From Planctomycetota bacterium (GTDB taxonomy: Bacteria > Planctomycetota > Planctomycetia > Pirellulales > Lacipirellulaceae), in the NCBI GenBank assembly GCA_029259915.1, contig JAJDED010000010.1, forward strand, positions 62,001 through 126,000: a DNA stretch of 64,000 nucleotides. Reading direction: 5' to 3'. Below the pieces are notes generated by a model that was given only the letters and a program-made list of their open reading frames with translations, was not told the origin of the DNA and did not search any database. How positions within the stretch are numbered: position 1 is the first letter of the stretch; each line of letters begins with the position of its first letter. A program made the translations under genes and the position numbers. This document shows, in pieces, positions 43,612-52,775 of this stretch.

Positions 43612-45090
43612 ATGCCATTCGAATTAAATCAAAAATATGCCGATTTACAGCAATATGTGGGCTGGACTTCCGAAGATCGGACTCGCGTTGCCGCGGTAGC
43701 CGAGTTGCTGCTGAAGGATGCCGATACGCTGGTCGACGACTTTTACGAAGTCATCCTGCAACATCCCCGGGCCGCTAGGGTCATCACAGGTGGCGAAGCG
43801 CAGATCGAGCGGCTCAAATCTACGCTCCGTCAATGGCTCCGCCAGCTACTCCACGGACCTTACGACCGAGACTATGTTGTCCAGCGAGCAAATGTCGGCC
43901 GTCGACACGTGGTGGTCGGCTTGGATCAGGTTTACACAAACGCCGCCCTCTCCCGGCTGCGCAACGGCTTGTGCTTCATATTATCCCGCGACTGGAAGGG
44001 ATCGCCTGAGGAATTGGCCCTTACGCTTTCTTCTCTGAACAAGCTCCTCGATCTCGATCTGGCAATCATTTGCGACTCCTACCAAACTGAATTTCTGGCC
44101 CGGCAAGACTCGCTCGGCAAAGAAAACCTCCAGCTTCGCACAGTGCTGGAGCGGCAACAAAAAACATCTAGTATTATCGGCGATTCCCAGGCGATGAAGG
44201 AAGTTTATCGGCTGATCGAAAGAACGGGCCCCACCGACAAACCGATCCTCATCCAGGGAGAGAGTGGCACGGGTAAGGAACTCGTTGCCAAGGCTTTGCA
44301 CCAGGCAAGTTTATTTTCTGGGAAGCCACTGGTGGTGATTAACTGTGCCGCGCTGCCAGAAACATTGTTGGAGAGCGAACTCTTCGGGCACGAAAAAGGC
44401 GCTTTCACTGGCGCGGTGGCAAGCAAGCTGGGACTTTTTGAGGTAGCCGACGGCGGTACGCTGTTTATCGACGAAATAGGTGAACTGGCTGCCTCGCTTC
44501 AGGCCAAGCTTTTGCGAGTGCTGGAAGACGGATCGCTCAGACGAGTAGGATCGGTGAAAGAGAGGCATGTTAGCGTACGCATACTCGCCGCTACGAATCG
44601 CGATCTCGCCGCGGAGGTCGCTGCCGGGAGATTTCGGGAAGATCTGTTTTACCGGATCAACGTCCTGACAATCCTGCTACCCCCGCTGAGAGAGCGCGGT
44701 GGAGACATCCAACTGTTGCTCGAACAATTCGCTCAAGGTCCCTGGAAATGGGATAACGAACTACTCGACGTACTCCGGCATTATGGATGGCCCGGGAATG
44801 TTCGGCAGCTCCGCAACGCAATCGAGCGCACCAAGATTCTGTCCGAAGACGACCAACTACTTCCCAAGCATTTACCGCCTGAAATTCTTCGGCAAAGCCA
44901 GGAAGCGGCCCAACGCCCACCCTCCAGCGAATCGGACCTGGAGTCGCTCAATCGACACCATATTGCCGACACCTTCCACCGCTTCCAAGGCAACAAAGCC
45001 CGCACGGCAAGGGCGCTGGGAGTGAGCCGGCGCACGCTGTACCGGCTCTTGGAGAAATACACCATCGGTGCAGGCAACGATGCGCCCTGA
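43612..45090 (+). CDS. Sigma54 activator with N-terminal globin (protoglobin) sensor
   Basis: 492 residues. Residues 1-165 match a globin-coupled-sensor/protoglobin domain: FYEVILQHP (B helix, with a Tyr that could contact ligand) and NVGRRHVVVGLDQVYTNA, where H99 is the probable proximal heme ligand. The AAA+ domain follows (Walker A GESGTGKE at 216-223, GAFTGA loop at 263-268, Walker B GGTLFIDE at 281-288), then a Fis-type HTH (NKARTARALGVSRRTLYRLLEKY). GAFTGA is the sigma54-contact motif. Heme sensing of O2, NO or CO is inferred. Divergent from the BON/CBS/USP operon, which has a -24/-12 promoter. Confidence 0.9.
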   Translation: MPFELNQKYADLQQYVGWTSEDRTRVAAVAELLLKDADTLVDDFYEVILQHPRAARVITGGEAQIERLKSTLRQWLRQLLHGPYDRDYVVQRANVGRRHVVVGLDQVYTNAALSRLRNGLCFILSRDWKGSPEELALTLSSLNKLLDLDLAIICDSYQTEFLARQDSLGKENLQLRTVLERQQKTSSIIGDSQAMKEVYRLIERTGPTDKPILIQGESGTGKELVAKALHQASLFSGKPLVVINCAALPETLLESELFGHEKGAFTGAVASKLGLFEVADGGTLFIDEIGELAASLQAKLLRVLEDGSLRRVGSVKERHVSVRILAATNRDLAAEVAAGRFREDLFYRINVLTILLPPLRERGGDIQLLLEQFAQGPWKWDNELLDVLRHYGWPGNVRQLRNAIERTKILSEDDQLLPKHLPPEILRQSQEAAQRPPSSESDLESLNRHHIADTFHRFQGNKARTARALGVSRRTLYRLLEKYTIGAGNDAP

Positions 45091-45194
45091 TCGAGTGGGG
45101 CCATAGTTACTTTGTTGTTCTGCAAGTACGTTCCCGAAGATCAGACGCCATGCTTTCTTTGGAATATCGACAGCCCCTTTTCCTTTCGCACTGC

Positions 45195-47024
45195 TTACAG
45201 AAAAGAGTGCAGACGGCATTTCCGATTCGGGATGAACACAATGCCTGTTGCCAGCAACAACCACGTGGCTGGTTCCGGCACAGCGGCAACAGCGGCAGTC
45301 AAAGGTGCTGTCGTACCAACATTCAGTTGCCACTGCAAAAAATCGAACCCATCGGTGTCGCCGTCCCCATCGGCATCGCTAAAGCTGTTGACGCCGTAAT
45401 CTCCGAACCATTGAGCCAAATCTTCGCTATCCACCGACCCGTCGCCGTTGAAGTCGCCGCTACTCTTGAGAGCGTCGGTCACCCCCCACCAAGCGAGCCC
45501 GTAATTCTGCGGCCCCAGTGGGAATGCGATTCCCGTGCCAAAGTGATCGACGATGATGTCGTACTGTCCAGTGGCGGGGACCTCAAAGAACAGGTGCTCC
45601 AGATTGTATCCACCGAAACTTACATCTCCAATCGACAAGCCACCCGGAACAACATCTAATGTGCCCCGATTCACCAACAAAATGTCGAGATCATTGACTT
45701 GTTCTTCAAGGTTCCCTGTTGGATATGTCTCAAACGTGTCCCCCGGGTCAAAGTTACCGTCTCCGTCCACATCGTTGGCAAACTCAACAATTCGGTCCCA
45801 GGCAAGCGTAATGGAAATCCGGCTCCCTGCCCGCAAAGCGGGCCCGATGGGATATCTATTGAATGTGTTATCTCCGTCGGTCGTATCAAAATCCCAGCCA
45901 ATGACCGGCACGTCGCCCGCATCATGATCCCACTCGCCGGAACTGAATTGTTTGACGGCACGCCGGGCATTGAGATGGCCGGCTCCGAACTCCAGGTCCA
46001 AAGGAATCGACGAGTCGGTTGCGGCGGGGGAAGTGAGCCAAGTGTCGGTACCATTCTGCCTGAGCACGGTCCGCGTCATCCCGAGCAGGTTGCCGTCGCC
46101 GGTGTCTTGCAGCTTGTCTGCCGAGTTCATCAGCACCACCTTGCTGACTTCGTGACGACGATGATCAAGGTCCCAGTGTGACGGATCAACGGGGAGCATT
46201 GCGGTACCAAACTCTTGCAATAATCCAACCGTTGCCGTGACATGAGGAGTGGCATAACTCGACCCGTTTCTAGTTACAGGGTCTTCAGGCAACCCCGTTA
46301 TCATGAGATCATCTCCAGGAGCAATCAAATCGACAGAAGTTCGATCCCCATCCGCGTCAAATCCATAGTCGTTGCCGTCAGAGACCTTTCGGAATACCCC
46401 GGCCACTTTTTCAGAACGTGCCACAGTGATACCGTTAAAATGGTCACCTGGCCAGAAAGGAAAGTTCATGGGGAAGCCCACAGGTTCGTTGCGGTTTCCA
46501 GTCACATTCAACACATCATGTATTCTCGCTAAGTAATCAATTCCCAAGGTGACTTGAGAATTTCCATTGGGAACGCCACCACCCGCTACATAACTATGGT
46601 TGATGGCGAGCACTCCTTGGTTAGCTACATGCTGAGTGCTCAGAAGAATCTCATCTGCACCTACACGGAATGCCGAAGCGTGGAGTGAGGACCCTGGGGC
46701 GACTCCTGGAGCATCAGGATCATTGGAAATCATTACGCCTGCTACTTCTTCTGGGTGAAAATCAACGTTAATATTCGCGGTGGCAGCACCATCTTCGACG
46801 AAGACCTGAGCAGGAGTAATAAAGGGGTTGGAGTTGGCTGCATTATCAAAACCTGGTTTGCCAGGTCGATCGAGTTCCACTTGACCAAGGTCAATTCCTG
46901 AACCAGTCAAGAGAGTTCCATTAGGCAAAAACAGCCCCGTCGCATCGATGCCATTGGGTCCCACCGAATCAATCCCGGCATAGACTGTCCCGTTAAAAAC
47001 AAGAACAATAAGAAAAATTCTCAT
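45195..47024 (-). CDS. Subtilisin-family protease with dockerin-like stretch and PEP-CTERM tail
   Basis: 609 residues with a signal peptide and GAGGAGG 7 bases before the ATG. The catalytic triad of family S8 appears as D in SGIDLG, H in FHPEEVAGVM (aligned with HGTHVAGI, so the motif is degenerate beyond the His), and S in NGSSYATPHV. TGNRNE may supply the oxyanion Asn. A beta-rich region follows, then a dockerin-like pair (DFNGDGSVDSEDLAQW..DGFDFLQWQ) and VPEPATWLLLATG. The lipoprotein gene lies 12 bases upstream in the same operon. Substrate unknown. Confidence 0.85.
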   Translation of the reverse strand: MRIFLIVLVFNGTVYAGIDSVGPNGIDATGLFLPNGTLLTGSGIDLGQVELDRPGKPGFDNAANSNPFITPAQVFVEDGAATANINVDFHPEEVAGVMISNDPDAPGVAPGSSLHASAFRVGADEILLSTQHVANQGVLAINHSYVAGGGVPNGNSQVTLGIDYLARIHDVLNVTGNRNEPVGFPMNFPFWPGDHFNGITVARSEKVAGVFRKVSDGNDYGFDADGDRTSVDLIAPGDDLMITGLPEDPVTRNGSSYATPHVTATVGLLQEFGTAMLPVDPSHWDLDHRRHEVSKVVLMNSADKLQDTGDGNLLGMTRTVLRQNGTDTWLTSPAATDSSIPLDLEFGAGHLNARRAVKQFSSGEWDHDAGDVPVIGWDFDTTDGDNTFNRYPIGPALRAGSRISITLAWDRIVEFANDVDGDGNFDPGDTFETYPTGNLEEQVNDLDILLVNRGTLDVVPGGLSIGDVSFGGYNLEHLFFEVPATGQYDIIVDHFGTGIAFPLGPQNYGLAWWGVTDALKSSGDFNGDGSVDSEDLAQWFGDYGVNSFSDADGDGDTDGFDFLQWQLNVGTTAPLTAAVAAVPEPATWLLLATGIVFIPNRKCRLHSFL

Positions 47025-47036
47025 GACTGTGCCTCC

Positions 47037-47735
47037 TCAATCTGTCAAGGTAAATGAAAACGACTCGCATGCGATTCTGTTGTTTGGGTCATCCTGATGT
47101 TCAGCTTCGTCCGACCAGACGATTTCGACTTGCACCTCCCCGGCAGGCAAACTGCCCAGCGGAATCACAGCAAAGTGCTCCGTGACATCAAGCGTCATGT
47201 GTTGTTGCAAACGATACTCGATGCGGATCGAATGACCCTTGATTTTCGCCTCTTCGAGGTGCACATAAGCACTTGCCTGGTAAGAAAAGAACACCAAAGA
47301 CAACTCGCTGCCGGCAAGAAATGATTGCTGAGGTTTTTTGCCGGCCACTAGGACCGAGTGTGCTTCTCGCAGTGCTTTTGCCCCGGATCCTTGCACGACA
47401 AAACTAGGTTTTGGTCCATTAGCTGGTCGATCATTCAGCGAACGCTGAATTTGTCTTACAAGTGACTGCCGTAATAGTTCTTGGCCTTCTATCACACTCA
47501 ATTCACGAAATTTCCCACTGACAAGAAGCGGCTCTAAGAGTCGAATGTCGCGTGTACCAGGCATCCTGAATGCCCAGATGTCTTTGAGAGGGACCACTAC
47601 GGCACCACTCTCTTGTGAGACGAATGTTTCAGTATCCTCGTAGTCTTGGTCTGTCGGTGCGGTATCCTGGTTGCAGCTCGCACATAAGCTGAACACCATC
47701 ATCAGAACTACGTGGGTTGGTTGACGACCGACCAT
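47037..47735 (-). CDS. Uncharacterised lipoprotein co-transcribed with a subtilase
   Basis: 232 residues from the ATG at 47735, which has AGAGG 6 bases upstream. Lipobox FSLCASC is followed by a Thr/Asp/Glu-rich spacer. The middle resembles no family I know; the C-terminal half has alternating hydrophobic strands (VHLEEAKIKGHSIRIEYRL; EVQVEIVWSDEA) suggesting a beta fold. Twelve bases separate it from the subtilase gene, so the two are probably made together; a chaperone or inhibitor role would be speculative. Confidence 0.75.
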   Translation of the reverse strand: MVGRQPTHVVLMMVFSLCASCNQDTAPTDQDYEDTETFVSQESGAVVVPLKDIWAFRMPGTRDIRLLEPLLVSGKFRELSVIEGQELLRQSLVRQIQRSLNDRPANGPKPSFVVQGSGAKALREAHSVLVAGKKPQQSFLAGSELSLVFFSYQASAYVHLEEAKIKGHSIRIEYRLQQHMTLDVTEHFAVIPLGSLPAGEVQVEIVWSDEAEHQDDPNNRIACESFSFTLTD

Positions 47736-48006
47736 AAGAAGCCTCTTCCGTTTAATGTGCCTTGTGTCCCGGAAACCGAGCATAGTGTTATAAGGTGGTC
47801 AGCTGCAAGTTTTTTTTCTGGAATTGCGGTGCAGCAACTCTACAGAGTGCCTCCGCAAAGACTGTGCATTCTAGCAGCTAGCACTCGTGCCGACTTGCCC
47901 TTGACCATCAGGGCGACTCTGAACTACTGTTCTGCCCCTGCTGCCAAAGGTGCGCGCCCGTTGCAGGCACTTGGGGCCCTTGTCTTTCCACGCTTTTTAA
48001 TTTGCG

Positions 48007-49398
48007 ATGTCGATTGCTATGTCAAAAAACTGGTCGACTATTGTTCTCTTGGCACTGCTCACATCGAGCGGTTGTGTCAGCTTGGACATGAACCCAAAGA
48101 ACTGGCAATTGCCAACCATGACCAGCGAAGCGGCGCCTCCCGGCACGCCCGAGTGGTGGAAAAAGAGCCAGAAGCAGGCGGAGTTCGTACTTGGTGAAGG
48201 TTGGCGGGTGCCCGGCGTTGACGGCTACTTCGACGACGAGGGCCGACCCATTCGAGCCCAAGTCGCAAAAATCGTCCATCGGGACGATTCAAAAAAGGGT
48301 CTGCTGGAAGACCCACAGGTTTCTAAGCGGGTGGCGAAATTCAAGGAACAATTCGGGATGGGGCCCGACCAACAGTTAGCCCAGCAAGTTTTCGCCGAAG
48401 GCGAAACGCTGTTTCGAGGGCAGAAATATTCCCAGTCGGCCAAGAAATTCAAAGAAGCCGCCAAACGTTGGCCCGAATCGCAACTGGAGCAAGATGCGTT
48501 TTTCTATCGGGCAGAAAGCGAATATTTCGACAAGCAATACTCCGATGCCATTGATACCTACAGCGCGCTGCTTAAGAAATATCCCAATACGCCGCATCTC
48601 GACGAAGTCGTCCAGCGTCAGTTCGACATCGCCCGATACTGGGAAAAGCATCACCAATACAAACCCCACTGGGCCACGACTCCGAATCTACTCGACGAGA
48701 CGCGACCACTGTTCGACACGCTGGGCCGAGCTATCAAGACTTACGACGATATCCGCCTGAACGACCCAACCGGCCCCTTGGCAGACGATGCCATCATGGC
48801 GACGGCCAACTCGTATTTTTTGCGGGGCCGATACAATGATGCCGACTACCAATACGAACTTTTGCGTAACGAGTATCCCCGAAGCGAACACCAATTCGAA
48901 GCACACATCCTGGGCCTGCAATGCAAGCTCCGCAAATATCAAGGGCCTGATTACGATGACACTTCGCTTCGCGAAGCAAAAAAGCTGGTCAAGCAGCTCA
49001 AGGTACAGTTCTCGGGAGAACTGAATGCAGAGGAACGCGCTCGTTTGTCAGATATCCAAGCACAACTCAACCAACAATTGGCCGAACGCGACTATAAAAT
49101 GGCCAAGTTTTACGACGACACCGAACACTTCGGCAGTGCAAAGTTCTATTACGGCCAACTAATCCGCGATTACCCGGGAACGCCGCTCGCAATTCAAGCC
49201 CGAGAACGATTTGTAGAACTTGGCGGAAAGCCCGACCATCCCCCAACGAAGTTGGAATGGCTTGTCGACGTCTTCCCAGAAAATTCTGAACGCAAGGCCA
49301 TTGCACAGGTCCCGATGATCGCTCCCAATGAGCAACCGCGTGTCGCAACACAGCCCTCAGAAGGCGGACCCGCCGATGGCAACACCATACTCCGCTAG
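48007..49398 (+). CDS. BamD/YbgF-like TPR outer-membrane lipoprotein
   Basis: 463 residues. Lipobox LLTSSGC near residue 23 makes it a lipoprotein. Several TPR-like helix pairs follow (LAQQVFAEGETLFRGQKYSQSAKKFKEAAKRWP; FYRAESEYFDKQYSDAIDTYSALLKKYP; YQYELLRNEYPRS; FYYGQLIRDYPGTPLAIQARERF), the spacing seen in BamD and YbgF proteins. It probably helps assemble outer-membrane proteins. It is followed 19 bases later by an LptE-like gene, so the two may form an outer-membrane biogenesis operon. Confidence 0.85.
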   Translation: MSIAMSKNWSTIVLLALLTSSGCVSLDMNPKNWQLPTMTSEAAPPGTPEWWKKSQKQAEFVLGEGWRVPGVDGYFDDEGRPIRAQVAKIVHRDDSKKGLLEDPQVSKRVAKFKEQFGMGPDQQLAQQVFAEGETLFRGQKYSQSAKKFKEAAKRWPESQLEQDAFFYRAESEYFDKQYSDAIDTYSALLKKYPNTPHLDEVVQRQFDIARYWEKHHQYKPHWATTPNLLDETRPLFDTLGRAIKTYDDIRLNDPTGPLADDAIMATANSYFLRGRYNDADYQYELLRNEYPRSEHQFEAHILGLQCKLRKYQGPDYDDTSLREAKKLVKQLKVQFSGELNAEERARLSDIQAQLNQQLAERDYKMAKFYDDTEHFGSAKFYYGQLIRDYPGTPLAIQARERFVELGGKPDHPPTKLEWLVDVFPENSERKAIAQVPMIAPNEQPRVATQPSEGGPADGNTILR

Positions 49399-49417
49399 AA
49401 AATGTACCACTGGTGTT

Positions 49418-49939
49418 ATGAGACGGATCGTCTTTCTCGTACTTGGCAGTCTATTCGTATTGCCCGGATGCGCCTCCTATCGTGTTGGCGCGCGATCGCT
49501 TTATGCTCCGGACATCAGCACGGTTTACGTTCCGATGATCGAGTCGAACAGTTTCCGTCGTGACTTAGGCGAGCGTCTGACCGAGGCAGTGGTAAAAGAA
49601 ATCGAGCTTAAAACACCGTTCAAGGTGGTTGGCACGCCTGATGCCGACAGCATCCTCTCCGCGCGCTTGGTAAGCGAAACCAAGCGAGTTACGATTGAAA
49701 ATCAAAACGATGATCCGCGCGCACTCGAAATCGCCATGGTTGCTGAAGTCACTTGGATCAACCGTCGCCGCGAACCGCTTCGGCTGCCGACTAGCATTGC
49801 TTTGCCACCCGATCTGCTTTCGATTGGCCAAACTTCAACTCTGATTCCCGAGGCGGGCCAGTCGATCGCCACCGCACAACAGCAGGCTATCCAGCGATTG
49901 GCGCAGCAAATCGTCTCGACCATGGAAGAACCGTGGTAG
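49418..49939 (+). CDS. lptE: LptE-like LPS-assembly lipoprotein
   Basis: 173 residues from the ATG at 49418, which places a clean signal and lipobox (LGSLFVLPGC) at the start. ASYRVGARSLYAPDISTVYVPMIESNSFRRDLGERLTEAVVKEIE is the LptE pattern, followed by a beta strand block and QAIQRLAQQIVSTME. LptE plugs the LptD channel that inserts LPS into the outer membrane. The stop lies at the left arm of a TTAGC-type repeat. The lipid A enzyme LpxA is encoded about 7.4 kb away. Confidence 0.82.
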   Translation: MRRIVFLVLGSLFVLPGCASYRVGARSLYAPDISTVYVPMIESNSFRRDLGERLTEAVVKEIELKTPFKVVGTPDADSILSARLVSETKRVTIENQNDDPRALEIAMVAEVTWINRRREPLRLPTSIALPPDLLSIGQTSTLIPEAGQSIATAQQQAIQRLAQQIVSTMEEPW

Positions 49940-49940
49940 A

Positions 49941-50020
49941 GCAGCTGTTAGCCGTTAGCAATTCATTCTGTCTTCAAAGGCTAACAGCTAACCGCTAACG
50001 GCTAATAGCTAATCGCTAAA
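49941..50020. repeat. TTAGC-type hairpin
   Basis: Left arm GCAGCTGTTAGCCGTTAGCAATT (49941-49963, written here as positions) pairs with the right arm at 49979-50020, a tandem of GCTAAC/GCTAAT units. It begins two bases after the lptE stop and ends directly before the stop of the converging gene. Confidence 0.75.
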
Positions 50021-50395
50021 TCAATACTTTGCCAGCAGCGAGATGATTTCTACTGCCAAGAGGGCGTGTTCCGGAGATCGGTTTCCGTGCTGCTCGCAAC
50101 GTCGCGACACGTCGACGGCGTATCGAAGATAATTCTCGCGCGATTCCTCGACGAGATGCCACTCGATTTCCTTAACGGCGCGTGGCCAAAGCGACTTCGC
50201 CTGCTCCAGCGCCTTCTCATCCCCTTGGATCGCGTCAAAAATGGCGTCATCCAAAGCTTCCAGAAGTTCTCTGATTTGATCAGATTCGGTGTGAAGCAAG
50301 TGCGAGGGGAGCTCCTCCGGAGGATACCCCTCTTTGCCATCCACCCCATTTCGGTTGGGATGGGCAGCATGCGACCGGCGGTGTGTTTCGCTCAT
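50021..50395 (-). CDS. Hypothetical protein, coupled to a coiled-coil protein
   Basis: 124 residues. The N-terminus is polar (His/Arg/Asn-rich), and the C-terminal 80 residues are predicted helical (LLEALDDAIFDAIQGDEKALEQAKSLW; YLRYAVDVSRRC). No family recognised. The start overlaps the stop of the upstream coiled-coil gene (ATGA). Confidence 0.7.
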   Translation of the reverse strand: MSETHRRSHAAHPNRNGVDGKEGYPPEELPSHLLHTESDQIRELLEALDDAIFDAIQGDEKALEQAKSLWPRAVKEIEWHLVEESRENYLRYAVDVSRRCEQHGNRSPEHALLAVEIISLLAKY

Positions 50396-51093
50396 GATTG
50401 CTCCGGTTGCTCCTGCTGCTCCGCATCTTGATGCCTGCGGAGTTTGGCAGCACGACGCGACTTGGCACGACGGCGAATCTCTGCAGTCCGCGACGTCGTT
50501 TCGCTCGCACTGATCGCGGTTTCCGATGGGCCGGACTCTTCTGCACTTGGTTCACGTGAATCACGGATTCGGCCCTCGAGCATAGAATACTGTTGCTCAA
50601 GCAACCTGCGCATATCTCGAAATTCGTCCTGCCACTGATGCTGTTCCTCGCTAGTGCGCGCCCGCTCCGTCTCCAGTAATTGTGCTAGATCAGTATTTCG
50701 CTTCTGGGTTGTTTTCAGCTCCGTTTCCAACTGTACGAGCTGCAGTTCCAGATTATCCAGCACCTGCAATTGTTCGGCATTTTCCTCTTCGAGTTGTTGC
50801 GATTCCTCTCGGACTTCGTCCAACTCCTGTTTCCAATGGGCTATTTGCTCCGCGGCATCTCCGGTAACTATTTCTGATTCGCCGCGGACAATCGTATCCT
50901 CGCGCAAGTCGAGTTCCGTTTGTTTGCGCGCCAATTCTGATTGCCATTCTGTCAGCTCGCTATGTAGCTTTTCAAGTGCGGAAAAGGAGTCATGAACCCA
51001 CGTCTCGAGTTGCGATTGCTCGCCTTTGAGTTCCTCGAATGGTTCTAACGTCGCTTGCAACGAATCTACGGCGTCGAATGTGGCGGTAGACAT
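50392..51093 (-). CDS. Coiled-coil protein
   Basis: 233 residues with AGGAC 7 bases upstream of the ATG. Residues 15-165 are continuous coiled coil with heptads rich in Leu, Glu and Gln. The last 70 residues switch to a Ser/Ala-rich then strongly basic stretch (RRRAKSRRAAKLRRHQ) before a Glu/Gln tail. No catalytic motif. The basic region could bind nucleic acid. Translationally coupled to the hypothetical protein downstream. Confidence 0.75.
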   Translation of the reverse strand: MSTATFDAVDSLQATLEPFEELKGEQSQLETWVHDSFSALEKLHSELTEWQSELARKQTELDLREDTIVRGESEIVTGDAAEQIAHWKQELDEVREESQQLEEENAEQLQVLDNLELQLVQLETELKTTQKRNTDLAQLLETERARTSEEQHQWQDEFRDMRRLLEQQYSMLEGRIRDSREPSAEESGPSETAISASETTSRTAEIRRRAKSRRAAKLRRHQDAEQQEQPEQS

Positions 51094-51503
51094 GGCAAAT
51101 GTCCTGTCACTAATGGGTCAAATAGGATTTGCAAGACCGACCGGGTCGGCGGCGAGTGGTGAGTACCAGTTGGTAGGAAACAACGACCGCAGGGAAGAAT
51201 CGTGCTGTCGGAAGGATAAGGGTGCGGAAATCGGTCTAGACCGCTTCGCTAATGAAAACGTAGCTTACGATTCACCCCTAGGCAAGAAAACTATTGAATT
51301 CGTATCCTTCAGCCATGGATGGCGCGCCTTGCACACTCGTTCCCTCACCCCAAAATAAAAGTCGAACCATCGTTTTGGCCATTTCCTGCATGGGGCGGTG
51401 ACTGGACAAGAATCATCTGTCACAATACGCATATCCAGACGTTCCTTTTTTGCATCATGTTTTTTTGCAATGCGAGAAAACCAACTTTCTTGATTCCTAT
51501 CGT
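51094..51503. other. Intergenic region, nothing recognised
   Basis: 410 bases between divergent genes. Open frames are short and overlap each other without family features. No clear hairpin or promoter stands out. Confidence 0.5.
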
Positions 51504-51875
51504 ATGACAACTCGTAAAAAAAAGAAGCGATCGAAACATCGATCCTCGCATGTCCGCTCCGAGGTCCCCAAGGAATCTCGCGCGGCAGAAGCGCTCACCA
51601 TCGGCTGGACCATGACATGTACAACTCTGTTCTTCTGCCATCTGACGGCAATCGTTGTTCACTACTACGTAGTCGGCCATCCAGACGAAAAGCGGTTGAT
51701 GATGTTGCGAGAGTTGTTGTTGTTCGCGGGCGCGGTGGTGGGAATCGTCTCGTTGGCGTTACTGCCCTTAGTCTACCGGTTTCGCCAAGTTGCGCTGCCG
51801 CGCGGATTGGCAGTGTTCGGAGTCTGCCTTGCCGCGGCGCCAATTTTTGCATTGATTCTGAGGACGGTACATTAG
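51504..51875 (+). CDS. Small membrane protein
   Basis: 123 residues from the ATG at 51504. A strongly basic N-terminus (TTRKKKKRSKHRSSH) is followed by three predicted membrane helices (about 32-57, 70-90, 100-119). The basic head should stay in the cytoplasm. No family recognised. Ribosome-binding site weak, so the start is less certain. Confidence 0.6.
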   Translation: MTTRKKKKRSKHRSSHVRSEVPKESRAAEALTIGWTMTCTTLFFCHLTAIVVHYYVVGHPDEKRLMMLRELLLFAGAVVGIVSLALLPLVYRFRQVALPRGLAVFGVCLAAAPIFALILRTVH

Positions 51876-52229
51876 ATCCAACCCCAACAGAATCTTGGGA
51901 GAAACACCCGGAATTTTCGATCAATTCGGCTATTCATCCGCTTAACGGTTTGTGCGAGGCGTACGAGAATCCACAAGGAAAGATTGACACACTTTGGTTA
52001 TCTGAGACAATTAACAGTAGGGAAAGAGGACCCTATGGGCTCCTGTGGATCAGTGTGCCGGGAGTTGCTTGGGGCTTTGCATTTGTCGGCTTGCGTTGTC
52101 GACAACGTCTGTTGTCTGCGCAGCACCGCAAGCCGCGTTCGCTGATCGTTTGCAAGGTGCCGGTCAAGGCATACTTTTCGAGTTAGAAGATGCGTTTGAC
52201 CAAACGCTGCTATGGCTAGGAGACGGATT
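51876..52229. other. Intergenic region, nothing recognised
   Basis: 354 bases between two plus-strand genes. The frames here give no recognisable product. AGGAG at the right end is the ribosome-binding site of the zinc-ribbon gene. Confidence 0.5.
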
Positions 52230-52595
52230 ATGGGGATATCTGTCAAATGTCCGCATGGACATGAATTCAAAGTGAAGGACAAGTACGCAGGCAAGAAAGG
52301 CTTGTGTCCGTTCTGCAAAGGTCAGGTAGCAGTACGCGTGCCCGACGCAGTTTCTTCCGAGAATTTACAAAAAGCAGCCCGACGCGCTGCCGCCGAACAA
52401 CATGGGGCGGGAGCTGCTGCAGCAGCCGCGGCGTCGTCCATTTTCGACGAATCGCTTCCCCAAGACGCCAGCACCAGCAGCAGCCTGATCGGCTCTTCGG
52501 TGATCCGTCACAACGTACTCTGCAAATGCGGCGAAAAAGTGCCGATGTGGTTTGCGCGTTGCCCCAAGTGCGGCGATTTTATGCCGCAACGCTAG
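52230..52595 (+). CDS. Small protein with two zinc-ribbon motifs
   Basis: 121 residues from the ATG at 52230 (AGGAG 7 bases upstream). The N-terminal motif CPHGHEFKVKDKYAGKKGLCPFC and the C-terminal motif CKCGEKVPMWFARCPKCG both resemble zinc ribbons. The middle is an Ala-rich linker. Similar proteins are frequent in planctomycetes, with unknown function; nucleic-acid or protein binding is possible. Confidence 0.75.
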   Translation: MGISVKCPHGHEFKVKDKYAGKKGLCPFCKGQVAVRVPDAVSSENLQKAARRAAAEQHGAGAAAAAAASSIFDESLPQDASTSSSLIGSSVIRHNVLCKCGEKVPMWFARCPKCGDFMPQR

Positions 52596-52775
52596 TGCCT
52601 GAACACATCTAATTGACGGGGTGCCACTGCCTGGCTCGTCCAGCAGTGGGAAGCGGGTACCAGGGTTCCACTGCTGAGCAAGTTCGCCTCGGCAAATCCG
52701 CCGTGGTGGATCAGACAGTGGCACACTCTACTTCAACCATTCAGGGTTGATGGGGCGCTATCTTGGAGTGCAAAT

